Of a DNA stretch of 64,000 nt, positions 35,193 to 43,640 are shown piece after piece (position 1 is the stretch's first letter; each line of letters starts with the position of its first letter). The notes beneath the pieces are model-generated. The model made no database searches, had not been told where the DNA came from, and saw only the letters and a list, made by a program, of their open reading frames with translations. Source of the DNA: an uncultured Roseiflexaceae bacterium (GTDB lineage Bacteria; Chloroflexota; Chloroflexia; Chloroflexales; Roseiflexaceae); the NCBI GenBank assembly GCA_937988885.1, contig CALKHR010000194.1, positions 1 to 64,000 on the forward strand, in the 5' to 3' direction. Position numbers and translations under genes: made by a program.

Positions 35193-35672
35193 ATGGCAGG
35201 CAAGAACAAACCACAAAACGCAACCGTGGCCGATAACCGCAAAGCGCGCCACGATTATTTCATCGAGGAGAGCTACGAGGCTGGGATTGTGCTCACCGGC
35301 AGCGAGATCAAATCGCTCCGCAATGGGCGTCTCAACCTGCGCGGCAGCTACGCACGCATTGTGCGCGGCGAAGTGTGGCTCTACGATATGCATATCTCGC
35401 CCTACGAACAATCGGGCGGCTACTTCAACCACGAACCCACGCGCCCACGCAAGCTCCTCCTGCACCGCCGCGAGATCAGCCGGATTCTGGGGCAAGTCGA
35501 GCGTCAGGGCTACACGCTCGTGCCGCTACGAGTCTATTTCAAAAATCGGCGAGCGAAAGTTGAGTTGGGGCTAGCGCGCGGTAAAAAACTCTACGACAAA
35601 CGAGCAGATATCGCAAAGCGAGAGGCGAACCGCGATATTCAGCGTGCTTTAAAAGTGCGTAGCCACGAATAA
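35193..35672 (+). CDS. smpB: SsrA-binding protein SmpB
   Basis: SmpB binds tmRNA and takes it to stalled ribosomes for trans-translation. The 159-residue protein has the whole family pattern: ATVADNRKARHDYFIEE, YEAGIVLTGSEIKSLR, LRGSYARIVRGEVWLYDMHIS in pieces, RPRKLLLHRREI, TLVPLRVYFKNRRAKVELGLARGKKLYDKR in pieces, and a basic C-terminal tail. I chose the ATG at 35193 because AGGA lies 8 nt upstream; an ATG at 35166 would add 9 residues. A strong terminator follows. No ssrA was found nearby. Confidence 0.96.
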   Translation: MAGKNKPQNATVADNRKARHDYFIEESYEAGIVLTGSEIKSLRNGRLNLRGSYARIVRGEVWLYDMHISPYEQSGGYFNHEPTRPRKLLLHRREISRILGQVERQGYTLVPLRVYFKNRRAKVELGLARGKKLYDKRADIAKREANRDIQRALKVRSHE

Positions 35673-35704
35673 GCAATTCCTTACACGGAATCCGCAACAC
35701 ACCC

Positions 35705-35744
35705 AGGTTTGGAAGGCATTTAACGCAATCCAAACCTTTTTTTA
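35705..35744 (+). terminator. Intrinsic terminator after smpB
   Basis: AGGTTTGG (35705-35712) pairs with CCAAACCT (35730-35737), followed by seven T residues. It lies 32 bp after the smpB stop. Confidence 0.88.
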
Positions 35745-35824
35745 TTGCCTATTAACGCACCTCAAATGCTATTTCGCTTTCGAATTAGTGATCAAGCTGA
35801 CGAAATATTGTCATACAAATTACC

Positions 35825-35854
35825 TTGACGGTACCGATCTGTGACGGGTATAAT
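35825..35854 (+). promoter_or_regulatory. Sigma-70-type promoter of the Clp-like ATPase gene
   Basis: TTGACG (35825-35830), an 18-bp spacer and TATAAT (35849-35854) make a near-consensus promoter. The start would be near 35861, giving a leader of about 90 nt before the ATG at 35953. Confidence 0.75.
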
Positions 35855-35952
35855 GCGAACGACAACCGAACACGACACCCCACTCATCACATCGTATGCC
35901 CAACTCTTGATTGCGGAAGCACCAAACACCTCCGCATCATAGTGAGGAGATG

Positions 35953-37167
35953 ATGACTCAAATTCCAGCAGGTATGCACCGTGCCGTACGTGGAACAGCT
36001 AATCCATTAGATGAAATTGAACAAAAGCTGCGGCATACGATTTTTGGGCAAGAACGCGCCATCGAAGCAGTTGTGCGGCTCTTAAATCGAGCACGTTTTG
36101 GTTTTTCTGCGGGTAACCCTCGCCGCCCACGTGCAACCCTTCTCTTCCTCGGCCCCACAGGCGTTGGAAAGACTGCAACAGCGCGTCGTCTTGCTCAATT
36201 GCTGCGCCCAGAAGATGATGCATTTTTGAAGATTGACTGCTCACTTTTCAGCCAAGGTCACGAGGTCTCGGCATTGGTGGGCGCGCCGCCTTCGTATGTT
36301 GGGCGCGACCAGAAGCCGCTGCTGAACCCCGATATTATCGAGCAGGACAATAGCGTTGTGCTGTTCGATGAAATCGAAAAAGGCCAGCCCGAGCTCTGGA
36401 ACTTGCTGCTCCAAATCATGGAAGATGGCGAGATCCTGCTACTCAACGGCGGTCGACGTGTCTCGTTCCACAACAGTATCGTGATCCTGACAACCAACGT
36501 CGGTGCGAAGGAGATGGTCGATTTCCTCGACCGCCGCACGATCGGCTTCCGCACCGCACACAAGGATGTCGAGGCGACCGGGCAGCAGATCTATCAGATC
36601 GGCTTCGATGCGCTGCAGCGCGTCTTCCAGCCAGAGTGGATCAACCGTATCGACGAGATCATCGCGTTCCGCCCGCTTTCGAGCGAGACGCTGCGCGAAG
36701 TGCTCGACCGGATGCTGCGCGAAGCCAACGAACAGTACCTCCGCCACGGTATCCGTGTCGAACTGACGCCCGAGGCCAAAGAGTATGTGCTGCATAAGGG
36801 CTTCGAGCCGCGATTCGGCGCTCGCCCGCTCCGCCAGCAATTGCTGAAGCTTGTGGAAGCGCCCCTCGCCGATCTGATGGCATCGGGCGGCATCCCCGAG
36901 GGCAGCCGCGTGGTCGTCGAGGCGACGGGCATCGACAAGCATGGCCAGGCCCTCGAGTTCTTCTACGAGCCAGCCCCCGAACTGCTCCAGCAGGCCCAAG
37001 AGCTACGGGCCGCCGAGGTTGGGCGCGCCTCCACCAACGAAGGCCCACAGCAGCCCAGCGTTGGCCTCAGCTCGGATCGAGGCAATACTATCGAGCACAC
37101 CGCCGGGCCGATCGGCGCGCGTGGCCCACGAGTCACGCCACGGCGAGGCTTCGATAACGATCGGTAA
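35953..37167 (+). CDS. Single-ring Clp/HSP100-type AAA+ ATPase (ClpB D2-like)
   Basis: The 404-residue protein corresponds to only the second ATPase ring of ClpB/ClpA: TIFGQERAIEAVV, Walker A LFLGPTGVGKTATARRLAQ in pieces, YVGRDQKPLLNPDI, Walker B VVLFDEIEKGQPE, sensor 1 IVILTTNVGA, INRIDEIIAF and the FEPRFGARPLRQQLLKLVEAPLA C-terminal domain in parts. It lacks the N-domain, D1 and middle coiled coil. The pore loop is SYVGRD instead of GYVG. A tail of about 70 polar residues follows. GAGG precedes the start. Role is likely unfolding or remodelling with an unknown partner. Confidence 0.88.
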   Translation: MTQIPAGMHRAVRGTANPLDEIEQKLRHTIFGQERAIEAVVRLLNRARFGFSAGNPRRPRATLLFLGPTGVGKTATARRLAQLLRPEDDAFLKIDCSLFSQGHEVSALVGAPPSYVGRDQKPLLNPDIIEQDNSVVLFDEIEKGQPELWNLLLQIMEDGEILLLNGGRRVSFHNSIVILTTNVGAKEMVDFLDRRTIGFRTAHKDVEATGQQIYQIGFDALQRVFQPEWINRIDEIIAFRPLSSETLREVLDRMLREANEQYLRHGIRVELTPEAKEYVLHKGFEPRFGARPLRQQLLKLVEAPLADLMASGGIPEGSRVVVEATGIDKHGQALEFFYEPAPELLQQAQELRAAEVGRASTNEGPQQPSVGLSSDRGNTIEHTAGPIGARGPRVTPRRGFDNDR

Positions 37168-37184
37168 GTGTGTCTTTCCTCCTG

Positions 37185-37222
37185 CACAAGGGCGGCGCAA
37201 TATGCGTCGCCTTTGTGTTTTT
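37185..37222 (+). terminator. Intrinsic terminator after the Clp-like ATPase
   Basis: CACAAGGGCGGCGCA (37185-37199) pairs with TGCGTCGCCTTTGTG (37203-37217), with two G-U pairs, and TTTTT follows. It is 17 bp after the stop codon. Confidence 0.85.
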
Positions 37223-37324
37223 GAACGATCCGCGCATCGGTGCGTCATACATAGTCACGTACCAATACCACAGAATCTGATATTGCCAACCGAATGTGGG
37301 TTGAGGGAAACACAGACCCAGAGG

Positions 37325-38155
37325 TTACAGTTGTGCGAGGCGCTGCTCGATTTGGGGGCGGGTGGGCAGACTGCTTACGCCACGGCCCTCAACGCTGACA
37401 GCAGCGGCGGCGGCGGCGAAATGGGCGGCCAAAAGCGGGTTACCAGTCTCGTGCAGGCGCACCAGCAGCGCCGCCGCAAACACATCGCCCGCGCCCGTAG
37501 GGTCGCGCTCTGTGGCGGGGTAGGCGGGCACGTGGGTGGGCTGACCCGCCACAAACAGGGTCGCGCCATTGGCACCACGGGTGAGTGCAACGAGTTTGCA
37601 TTCAGCAGCCCAACTGCGGATCAGCGCCTCATCGCCCTGCACATCCTCGATGCTGAGAATCAGCGCGTCGAGCCGCCGTAGCAGTTCACGAGACGGAAGC
37701 CATGGGCGATACTGGACAGGCCCAGGCAGGTGCTCGGGCCACGTGCGCATCCATCCCTGCGGCGTGACGGCTAACAGCGCATTGGGGAACGCCTGCGCGA
37801 GAGCTTCGGGCGTCTCGGCGAGCACGGGTGCCAAATGCACGATCGGCGCGTCTCGCCAAGCCTGCGGCACATCATCGAGCGCGATCGGCGTGGAGGCGGC
37901 GTGCAAGATCTGCTGGCGGCCTGTGGGCGAGTAGCGGTTCTCGAAGGTGGGTGGCGTGGGCGACTGGTGAAAGGCGATCGCGATATCGCCAGGGAAATCG
38001 GGCGGGAGCTCGGCGGGCGCAGAGACAATGGCGGCTTGGTACGCCAGGCGCTGCACCATCCAAGCGGCATACAAAGACGTGCCACCGGGGGTTGTGGAGC
38101 CATCGGGCAGCACGTCGCGTGTAACATGGCCAAGGAGTAAATAATCTGGCCGCAT
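37325..38155 (-). CDS. PfkB/ribokinase-family carbohydrate kinase
   Basis: The 276-residue cytoplasmic kinase has the family's start (YLLLGHVTRDVLPDG and TPGGTSLYAAW) and end (LTRGANGATLF and the catalytic ERDPTGAGDVFAAALLV with the anion-hole GAGD). It phosphorylates a sugar, nucleoside or similar; the substrate is unclear. It is shorter than the typical 300 residues in its lid region. ATG at 38155 is preferred over an upstream TTG. It lies downstream of jag on the same strand and could be the last gene of that operon. Confidence 0.9.
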   Translation of the reverse strand: MRPDYLLLGHVTRDVLPDGSTTPGGTSLYAAWMVQRLAYQAAIVSAPAELPPDFPGDIAIAFHQSPTPPTFENRYSPTGRQQILHAASTPIALDDVPQAWRDAPIVHLAPVLAETPEALAQAFPNALLAVTPQGWMRTWPEHLPGPVQYRPWLPSRELLRRLDALILSIEDVQGDEALIRSWAAECKLVALTRGANGATLFVAGQPTHVPAYPATERDPTGAGDVFAAALLVRLHETGNPLLAAHFAAAAAAVSVEGRGVSSLPTRPQIEQRLAQL

Positions 38156-38222
38156 GAGCGTCAATGCTCAGCAGGCGTATGAAGCTATCGACGGCACGGT
38201 AGCCACATACGCCCTGCTTGTT

Positions 38223-38930
38223 CTACGAGTTTTTCGCGGGATAAATCACAACCTTACGGTTCTCACCTTCGCCAGCACTCTCGGTGTAGACCGTGGGGTC
38301 CGACCGCAGCGCGAGGTGGACGATACGACGCTCGTACGCGCCCATCGGCTCCAGGGTGAGCGGTCGGCCACTCTGGCGTACGCGCTCGGCCATACGCCGT
38401 GCCAAACCTTCGAGCGACTCTTGGCGTCGCTGGCGGTAGTTGCCAACATCGACGACCACCTGCGGCCACTTTTGCACCTTCCGGCTGACAAGCAAGTTGA
38501 CCATAAACTGAAGTGAGCGCAAAGTCTCACCGCGGCGACCGATCAGCAGGCCCATCGCCTCCTCATCGGCGCCCTCGACGTGTAGCGTAATTGTTTCCTC
38601 GATATCGCCGTGCTGACCGGGAACACTCGTACGTACCGCAGTCACATAGGCATGAATATCGGCACGTTCAAGCAATTCTTCAAGAATACGCCGGGCAATC
38701 TTCTCGACTCCCTCGCTATCGGTGGACGCGGCCGAGCGTTCGGCACGGGTTGGATTGGCTTGGGCGGGTTCATCGTCATCGACGACGGTAACACGCACCA
38801 AAGCTTCCTCTTCCTCGTTACCGGGCTCTAGGACCTCGATCGCAACCTCGTCGCGATCTTTTCCAAGCTGGGCCAGTGCCAACTGGATCGCCTCGGCGAC
38901 AGTGCGAGCGCTGATCTCGATGCTCTTCAT
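38223..38930 (-). CDS. jag: Jag (KhpB): KH/R3H RNA-binding protein
   Basis: The 235-residue protein has the Jag N-domain (about 1-50, KSIEISARTVAEAIQLALAQLG in pieces), an acidic linker, a type II KH domain (about 135-175) with LIGRRGETLRSLQFMVN and an R3H domain at the end (RRQESLEGLARRMAERVRQSGRP in parts). Jag partners YidC in Gram-positive lineages and regulates cell elongation through RNA binding. The ATG at 38930 has GAGGA upstream. It lies directly downstream of yidC. Confidence 0.94.
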   Translation of the reverse strand: MKSIEISARTVAEAIQLALAQLGKDRDEVAIEVLEPGNEEEEALVRVTVVDDDEPAQANPTRAERSAASTDSEGVEKIARRILEELLERADIHAYVTAVRTSVPGQHGDIEETITLHVEGADEEAMGLLIGRRGETLRSLQFMVNLLVSRKVQKWPQVVVDVGNYRQRRQESLEGLARRMAERVRQSGRPLTLEPMGAYERRIVHLALRSDPTVYTESAGEGENRKVVIYPAKNS

Positions 38931-39064
38931 ATCCGTCCTCATCTTTTAAGAGGGGAGTAGTGCGCTACGCCCGTATGAGACGAGAGATGAGAGATTGAGC
39001 AAACTATTTCTCTCACCCCCTAATTCTACTCTCCAGTTGGACAGGAGCGTAGTCTGAACTCGTG

Positions 39065-40072
39065 TTAACGACGCGCTTTCCGACGGCGTGGATTCACTTG
39101 TTGATTAGTAGGTCGCCGTGCTGCCTGAGCTTCGGGCGCATCCTCACGGTTCTGGTTGGGCGTCTCATCCTCATCATCGGATTCAGTATCGTTTGTTCCC
39201 TGTTCCAAGAGTGGGCTCAGCACATCCCAAAAGCCAACTTTGGGAGCAACCTCAGCTTCTGCACCACCAGCGCTCGCGGTTGCGGCAGCCGGATTGGCAG
39301 GTGGGAACAAGCCCCGATCCGGGGGCAGGAACTTGAGATAGTTGGCCAGCGAACCCCAACCCGAAATAACGTACTGCTGAACCATTGAGAAGATGCTGCC
39401 GATCACCCAGTAGAGCACAGCGCCTGCTGGGAAGGTGAAACCGATGTAGGCAAACATCAACGGCATGATCAGCATCGTCTGGCTCATAGCCTTCTGCTGA
39501 GCGTCTTGTACACGTGGCATTGCCATCAATTGTACAATCAACTGGCAAAGGACCGAGAGCACACCCAAAATATAGTAGGGATCAGGTTGACCTAGGTTGG
39601 GAAGCCACAGGAACGAGCCCGCTAATTGTGGCAGATCAACATTTTGGGGTAATGCATCGGTCGAGATGCCACTTTGAGCCAAACTCGTGATCATCGCTGC
39701 AGCGACATGCTCCGAAACCGACACTTGGGTCAGGTGAAGGACAGCCTGATACACGCCAAAGAAGATCGGCAACTGGAGCAGCATGGGGAGACAGCCGCCC
39801 AATGGATTCACACGATATTCGCGGTAAAGTTTTGCTGTTTCCTCTTGAAGCTTTTGAGGGTCTTTGCCGTATTTGCGTTGGATCTCTTTAACTTGAGGTT
39901 GTAGCTCTTGGATCTTCCGCGTGGATTGGAGCGACTTAATGGTCAGCGGTAAGATCGCCAAACGTACAATAATAGTAAAGATGATGATCGCAAGACCACT
40001 GCTGCCCGTCCAGTTCATGAAGGCCAGCAGCACTTTCTCGAGGAAGCCAACAAACAGAGTCCAAATGGCCAT
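39065..40072 (-). CDS. yidC: Membrane protein insertase YidC/OxaI
   Basis: YidC inserts membrane proteins with or without Sec. The 335-residue protein has the short form without the large periplasmic domain, with about five transmembrane helices: SGLAIIIFTIIVRLAILPL, the conserved PLGGCLPMLLQLPIFFGVYQ region in pieces, and AGAVLYWVIGSIFSMVQQY. The C-terminal tail is acidic then basic (RRPTNQQVNPRRRKARR), typical for ribosome contact. It lies between rnpA and jag, the conserved gene order. Confidence 0.96.
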   Translation of the reverse strand: MAIWTLFVGFLEKVLLAFMNWTGSSGLAIIIFTIIVRLAILPLTIKSLQSTRKIQELQPQVKEIQRKYGKDPQKLQEETAKLYREYRVNPLGGCLPMLLQLPIFFGVYQAVLHLTQVSVSEHVAAAMITSLAQSGISTDALPQNVDLPQLAGSFLWLPNLGQPDPYYILGVLSVLCQLIVQLMAMPRVQDAQQKAMSQTMLIMPLMFAYIGFTFPAGAVLYWVIGSIFSMVQQYVISGWGSLANYLKFLPPDRGLFPPANPAAATASAGGAEAEVAPKVGFWDVLSPLLEQGTNDTESDDEDETPNQNREDAPEAQAARRPTNQQVNPRRRKARR

Positions 40073-40167
40073 AATGATAAAGCCTTTGCCGAAACGATTC
40101 GTGAAGTGAACGGCGTTGAAGTGGAGTGCTCACGAATCTTATGTGCGTTCTATTCCAGAAGCCTTGG

Positions 40168-40530
40168 TTATTCTTCGCTTATTGGTGGTTCGCGCAAGAC
40201 GCCTGCGCGCCGCAACAAATCGCCAATCAAAGCTTGTAGGCTGGTAAACTCGATTGTCGCAAGCTCAGGAGAGCGTAGGACAAACACAAGATCGCAGTTT
40301 GGGATGATTGCAGGGTAATAAAGTCGGACCGCTTCGCGGACGCGTCGTCGGGCACGATTCCGTTCGACAGCCTTGCCTACCCGTTTCCCCACTACAAAAC
40401 CACACCGCGATACCCGACGCCGACTGGGAGCCACATTGAGCGTGATCAGCGGGCTACTCCAATTTCGGCCCTCGCGGCGTACCCGTTGAAACTGTTCGGG
40501 CCGCCGCAGACGATAAGCACGTTTCATCAT
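40168..40530 (-). CDS. rnpA: Ribonuclease P protein component
   Basis: RnpA binds RNase P RNA and helps process tRNA 5' ends. The 120-residue protein has RLRRPEQFQRVRREGR at the start and the signature KAVERNRARRRVREAVR (RNR motif) in the middle. It is basic throughout. It lies between rpmH (upstream) and yidC (downstream), the classical order. The intergenic space before it holds a conspicuous inverted repeat. Confidence 0.96.
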   Translation of the reverse strand: MMKRAYRLRRPEQFQRVRREGRNWSSPLITLNVAPSRRRVSRCGFVVGKRVGKAVERNRARRRVREAVRLYYPAIIPNCDLVFVLRSPELATIEFTSLQALIGDLLRRAGVLREPPISEE

Positions 40531-40616
40531 GAGAAGAACAAAGAACAGAAAACAAAGAACAAAGAGAGCACGCTAATTGGCCACCTGTGTCCTTTGCACT
40601 TTGTTCTTTGTTCTCT
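40531..40616. repeat. Inverted repeat between rpmH and rnpA
   Basis: The left arm (40531-40568) is rich in GAACAAAGAAC units and the right arm (40600-40616) reads TTTGTTCTTTGTTCTCT, its complement. The arms frame a 31-bp centre with the sequence TTGGCCACC. This kind of AAAGAAC/GTTCTTT repeat recurs in many genomes as non-coding debris, though I cannot check its copy number here. Confidence 0.6.
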
Positions 40617-40621
40617 GCAAA

Positions 40622-40795
40622 CTACCGATGTGTGCGTCGTACAGCGCGTCGCTCGTCGCTCACCGTGAGGCGCCAGCGGCCGCGTTGGCGTCGGCGCTTC
40701 AGCACCTCGCGCCCATCCTGAGTTTCCATTCGATGCAAGAAGCCATGCTTACGGCGGCGCGGGATGCGCTTTGGCTGCCAAGTTCGCTTAGGCAT
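40622..40795 (-). CDS. rpmH: 50S ribosomal protein L34
   Basis: The 57-residue basic protein starts MPKRTWQPKRIPRRRKHG and has the family's GFLHRMETQDGREVLKRRRQRGR in pieces, followed by a WRLTVSDERRAVRRTHR tail slightly longer than the usual 44 residues. The ATG at 40795 follows GAGGA, so I rejected the longer in-frame start at 40825. First gene of the rpmH-rnpA-yidC-jag operon. Confidence 0.96.
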   Translation of the reverse strand: MPKRTWQPKRIPRRRKHGFLHRMETQDGREVLKRRRQRGRWRLTVSDERRAVRRTHR

Positions 40796-40861
40796 TAGTG
40801 TATCCTCGTTGTTAGCACAAACCACTAGAGAGCTTGTGCAAAGCTCATAGACTTACGAAAA

Positions 40862-40893
40862 CGGGCGTGCAACGTACGCGACGCCCGCCGGGT
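40862..40893 (-). promoter_or_regulatory. Hairpin in the rpmH leader
   Basis: CGGGCG (40862-40867) pairs with CGCCCG (40886-40891) inside the about 140-nt leader between the rpmH promoter and start codon. An inner GCGTACGTTGCACGC segment can extend it. It may tune L34 expression, but that is inference. Confidence 0.35.
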
Positions 40894-40943
40894 AGGTTTA
40901 CAAGTGGAGCGTGTTACACGCCACACAGCCAAGGCTGCCCGCC

Positions 40944-40973
40944 ATTATACATAGGATGCGAGCGGCCTGTCAA
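40944..40973 (-). promoter_or_regulatory. Strong sigma-70 promoter of the rpmH operon
   Basis: On the minus strand TTGACA (40973-40968) and TATAAT (40949-40944) are both consensus, with an 18-bp spacer. Transcription would start near 40937, about 140 nt before the rpmH ATG. Confidence 0.85.
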
Positions 40974-41056
40974 CCTATTGCAAGGGAAAAGCGTAACGTG
41001 GCAAACAGCGTGCTCGTGCAGAATCCCAAGCAACGCTGCTTGCCACGCACCGTCAA

Positions 41057-42550
41057 TTAATCGTCGTCGCCCATCTGCTGAAGCGTGCGCCGGATGATAT
41101 CACGCTGGCGACGTGAGTAGCGCTCGTGCACATCATCATCACCATCGTCATCATCGTTACGTCGACGTCGTTCGCGCTTACCGCCACTGCCACTGAACTT
41201 GGAGAGCAGATCCTCCAAAGTTGCATCGCCCTTGAACTCCTCCGGCTCGTCCGCTACCGAGTAGACCTCGGGTGCTGCGGCGGAAGCACTCTCCTGGCGC
41301 GAGCGGCGCGAGCTGCGCTCCTCGCGGGGTGGGCGATCAAACGAACGCAGGGTACGCTGGCTGCGCTCCTCGCGGCGCGGCTCGCTAGCGGCATCGCTCG
41401 AAGCCTCCTCACGCGGTCGATCTTCCAGCAGCATCGACAGGCTGATGCGTCGGCTCTGGGGGTCAACATCGAGCACGCGCACGCGCACGATATCGCCCAC
41501 CTTCACGGCATCTTCTACCTTCTCGACACGACCTTCGCTCAACTCGGAGATATGCACCAGGCCATCACGCCCGACGCCGATATCCACGAATGCACCGAAG
41601 GATGCCAGGCCACTCACCTTGCCTTCCAAGATCTGGCCCTTCTCGGTCTGCTGGAACCGCAGAGAACGTTGCGCGCGCCGCAAGCTGAGGCTGATCCGAG
41701 TCCCTTCAGCATCGACCTCAAGGATCTTGAAGGTGTATGTCTGGCCGATCTGCACTGCGTCCTCGGCTCGCTCGACGCGGCCCTCGGCCAGCTCGGAGAC
41801 GTGCACCAAGCCGTCCTTGCCCACGCCGATATCGACGAACACACCGAACGGCGCAATGCCGGTCACGGTGCCCTCGACGTTATCGCCGACCTTCAGCGCA
41901 GCCAATCGCTCACGATCGAGCTCGGGCTTGCGGCGACCACGGCGCTCGTTGCTGCGCTCTTTCGAACGCATCGTCAAGCTAATGCGGCGGCCATCCGGCT
42001 CGACACTCTTGACGCGCACCTTGACGGTGTCGCCAATCTGAACGATATCGCTCGGCGAGTCGATGCGGGTATCGCTCATCTCCGAGATATGCACCAGGCC
42101 ATCGCGCCCGACGCCAATATCCACGAAGATACCGTACAACGCAATCGACGTTACCCGACCCTCAAGCTCCATCCCAGGTTCCAAGTCCTTGACGCGGCGT
42201 GGTCGGCCACTCTCCTCCTCGGCCACTGGTGTGTAGCTTGCACCTTCAGTCCCCTCGGTCGTGACTTCCGAGGTCTCTTGTGCGGCATCGCCCTCGGCAG
42301 ACGCTACTGCGTCGCCCGCATCCTGCGCCGCCTCAGCGACAGGGGCGGAGTCGCCCTCGTCCGTCACGGTATTAGGCGCGGACGCCGCAGCTGGTGCGGC
42401 AGGCTGCTCTGCCGATTCTGGCTGCTCATCCGCAGCCACATTTTCCTGCTGCAATTCCTCCGGCTCCGCAGCTGCCACCTTGGTAGCACTGTCGAGCTGG
42501 TCGTCCAGCAGTTCGTTCCGCTCCTCGACGGGGCGCTCCTGATCGGTCAT
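41057..42550 (-). CDS. S1-domain RNA-binding protein (rpsA-like, three S1 repeats)
   Basis: The 497-residue protein has an acidic, Ala/Glu/Gln-rich N-terminus (about 1-105), then three S1 OB-folds at about 120-190, 215-285 and 295-370. Each carries a FVDIGVGxDGLVHxSE motif. The C-terminal about 115 residues are charged (EEASSDAASEPRREERSQR, then KRERRRRNDDDDGDDD). It is a ribosomal-protein-S1-like RNA-binding protein, shorter than E. coli S1. The ATG at 42550 follows AGGAGG. It lies 91 bp after the chelatase gene on the same strand. Confidence 0.93.
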   Translation of the reverse strand: MTDQERPVEERNELLDDQLDSATKVAAAEPEELQQENVAADEQPESAEQPAAPAAASAPNTVTDEGDSAPVAEAAQDAGDAVASAEGDAAQETSEVTTEGTEGASYTPVAEEESGRPRRVKDLEPGMELEGRVTSIALYGIFVDIGVGRDGLVHISEMSDTRIDSPSDIVQIGDTVKVRVKSVEPDGRRISLTMRSKERSNERRGRRKPELDRERLAALKVGDNVEGTVTGIAPFGVFVDIGVGKDGLVHVSELAEGRVERAEDAVQIGQTYTFKILEVDAEGTRISLSLRRAQRSLRFQQTEKGQILEGKVSGLASFGAFVDIGVGRDGLVHISELSEGRVEKVEDAVKVGDIVRVRVLDVDPQSRRISLSMLLEDRPREEASSDAASEPRREERSQRTLRSFDRPPREERSSRRSRQESASAAAPEVYSVADEPEEFKGDATLEDLLSKFSGSGGKRERRRRNDDDDGDDDVHERYSRRQRDIIRRTLQQMGDDD

Positions 42551-42641
42551 GACCAACCATTCCTCCTGATACTGTTGCGTGCAATGTATCGCATATTGCC
42601 TCATCCTCACAATGGGACGAAGCTCTATACACAAGATGATG

Positions 42642-43634
42642 TTATAGTTTGAGCTCCGAGCGAACTAACTCTGCGAGCCCACCCTCGGGCAGATCATCTA
42701 GGCGATGATAGTGACCCTTTAAATGATATGCCAGTTGCCGAGCCAGGCCGCGCTCAAACACTGGATGCTCAGTATCGATCACGACTGAGCGGATGTTCTT
42801 GCTAGCGATGAAATCGGCTAGCGCATAGCTCTCAGCTTGGGGCGGCAGGTCCCCCATTGCTACATTTGCTTGCCCGTCGGTAAGCAGCACCATCAGCGGG
42901 ATCACTTCGTCATCCTGCCTCAGTGCTTGGTCGAGCACTTCGTAGCCCATCAACAACCCACGCGAGAGCGGTGTTTTCCCACCGGTCGGCATGTTTTGCA
43001 GGCGCTTTTGGGCCAACTCGACACTGTTTGTTAACGGTAGCAATAAGGTCGCATAATCGCGTTGGAATGAGACCAGACCAACTCGATCGCGCCGCTGATA
43101 CGCATCGCGCAACAACGAGAGAACTGCGGCTTTCGTCGAGCGCATGCGCTCTTCCGCTGCCATACTCCAACTGGCATCGACCACAAAACACACAGCGTTG
43201 CGCGTTCGGCGAACCCGCACTTTTTGGCGCAGGTCCGACTTGCGCAGAATCACCCGCCGTGCAGCCAATTTAGGATCGTTGGCTGCCTCTTCGCGGCGTT
43301 GGCGCTGGTACGGCGCTGCTTCGCGAAGGGTGGCATCCACTGCTAAATCGGTTACGTGGCGCGCCCGTCGGCTTGTGATGTAGCGGCCATCTTTACGATT
43401 TGTTCGTGTGCGACTCCGCTTGCCTGCTGCTCGTCGCTGCTGGCGGTCGCGGTTGCCTTCAAACTTGGTAGGTTTGTAGGCGGTTGACGTTGTGACTGTT
43501 GTATTGCCACTACCCTGCGTGTCGGTTGACTGATCGCCATCGGCACGCTGACCAGTTGGCGTTGCGGGAGCAGTTTGGCTTTGTGATTCGCCTTGTTGCT
43601 CCTCACCTTCGCCGGGTTCACCCGTTATTGGCTC
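42642..43634 (-). CDS. chlD: ChlD C-terminal part (-1 frame): Pro/Gln-rich linker and VWA domain
   Basis: This is the -1-frame extension of the upstream AAA+ frame. After 98 stop-free codons (EPITGEPGEGEEQQGESQ, then a basic RRAAGKRSRTRTNRK stretch) it enters a von Willebrand A domain with a complete MIDAS: DASWS, the Thr in GGKTPL and the Asp in LTDGQAN. It has no start codon near its 5' end; the first GTG (43340) lies inside the conserved part. So I read it as reachable only by frameshifting. The joint product would be 700 residues, the usual ChlD/BchD length. Confidence 0.9.
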   Translation of the reverse strand, partial: EPITGEPGEGEEQQGESQSQTAPATPTGQRADGDQSTDTQGSGNTTVTTSTAYKPTKFEGNRDRQQRRAAGKRSRTRTNRKDGRYITSRRARHVTDLAVDATLREAAPYQRQRREEAANDPKLAARRVILRKSDLRQKVRVRRTRNAVCFVVDASWSMAAEERMRSTKAAVLSLLRDAYQRRDRVGLVSFQRDYATLLLPLTNSVELAQKRLQNMPTGGKTPLSRGLLMGYEVLDQALRQDDEVIPLMVLLTDGQANVAMGDLPPQAESYALADFIASKNIRSVVIDTEHPVFERGLARQLAYHLKGHYHRLDDLPEGGLAELVRSELKL

Positions 43635-43640
43635 TTTTTT
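43613..43640 (-). promoter_or_regulatory. Programmed -1 frameshift signal in chlD
   Basis: The heptamer A AAA AAG (43640-43634, within a nine-A run 43643-43635) is in the zero frame and is the same slippery sequence as E. coli dnaX. Nine nt later CGGG (43624-43621), TGAA loop and CCCG (43616-43613) form a small hairpin. The zero-frame TAA (43627-43625) lies in the spacer. Slipping back one base gives GAG CCA and a fused frame. Confidence 0.85.

Noticed and set aside
41126..42652. 508-codon plus-strand frame opposite the S1-domain gene
   Set aside because: Antisense shadow of a repetitive high-GC coding region; the minus-strand frame has three clear S1 domains.
43352..43621. 89-codon minus-strand frame in the chlD linker
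   Set aside because: It is in a third frame; the -1 frame joins both conserved domains, whereas this one has only low-complexity content.
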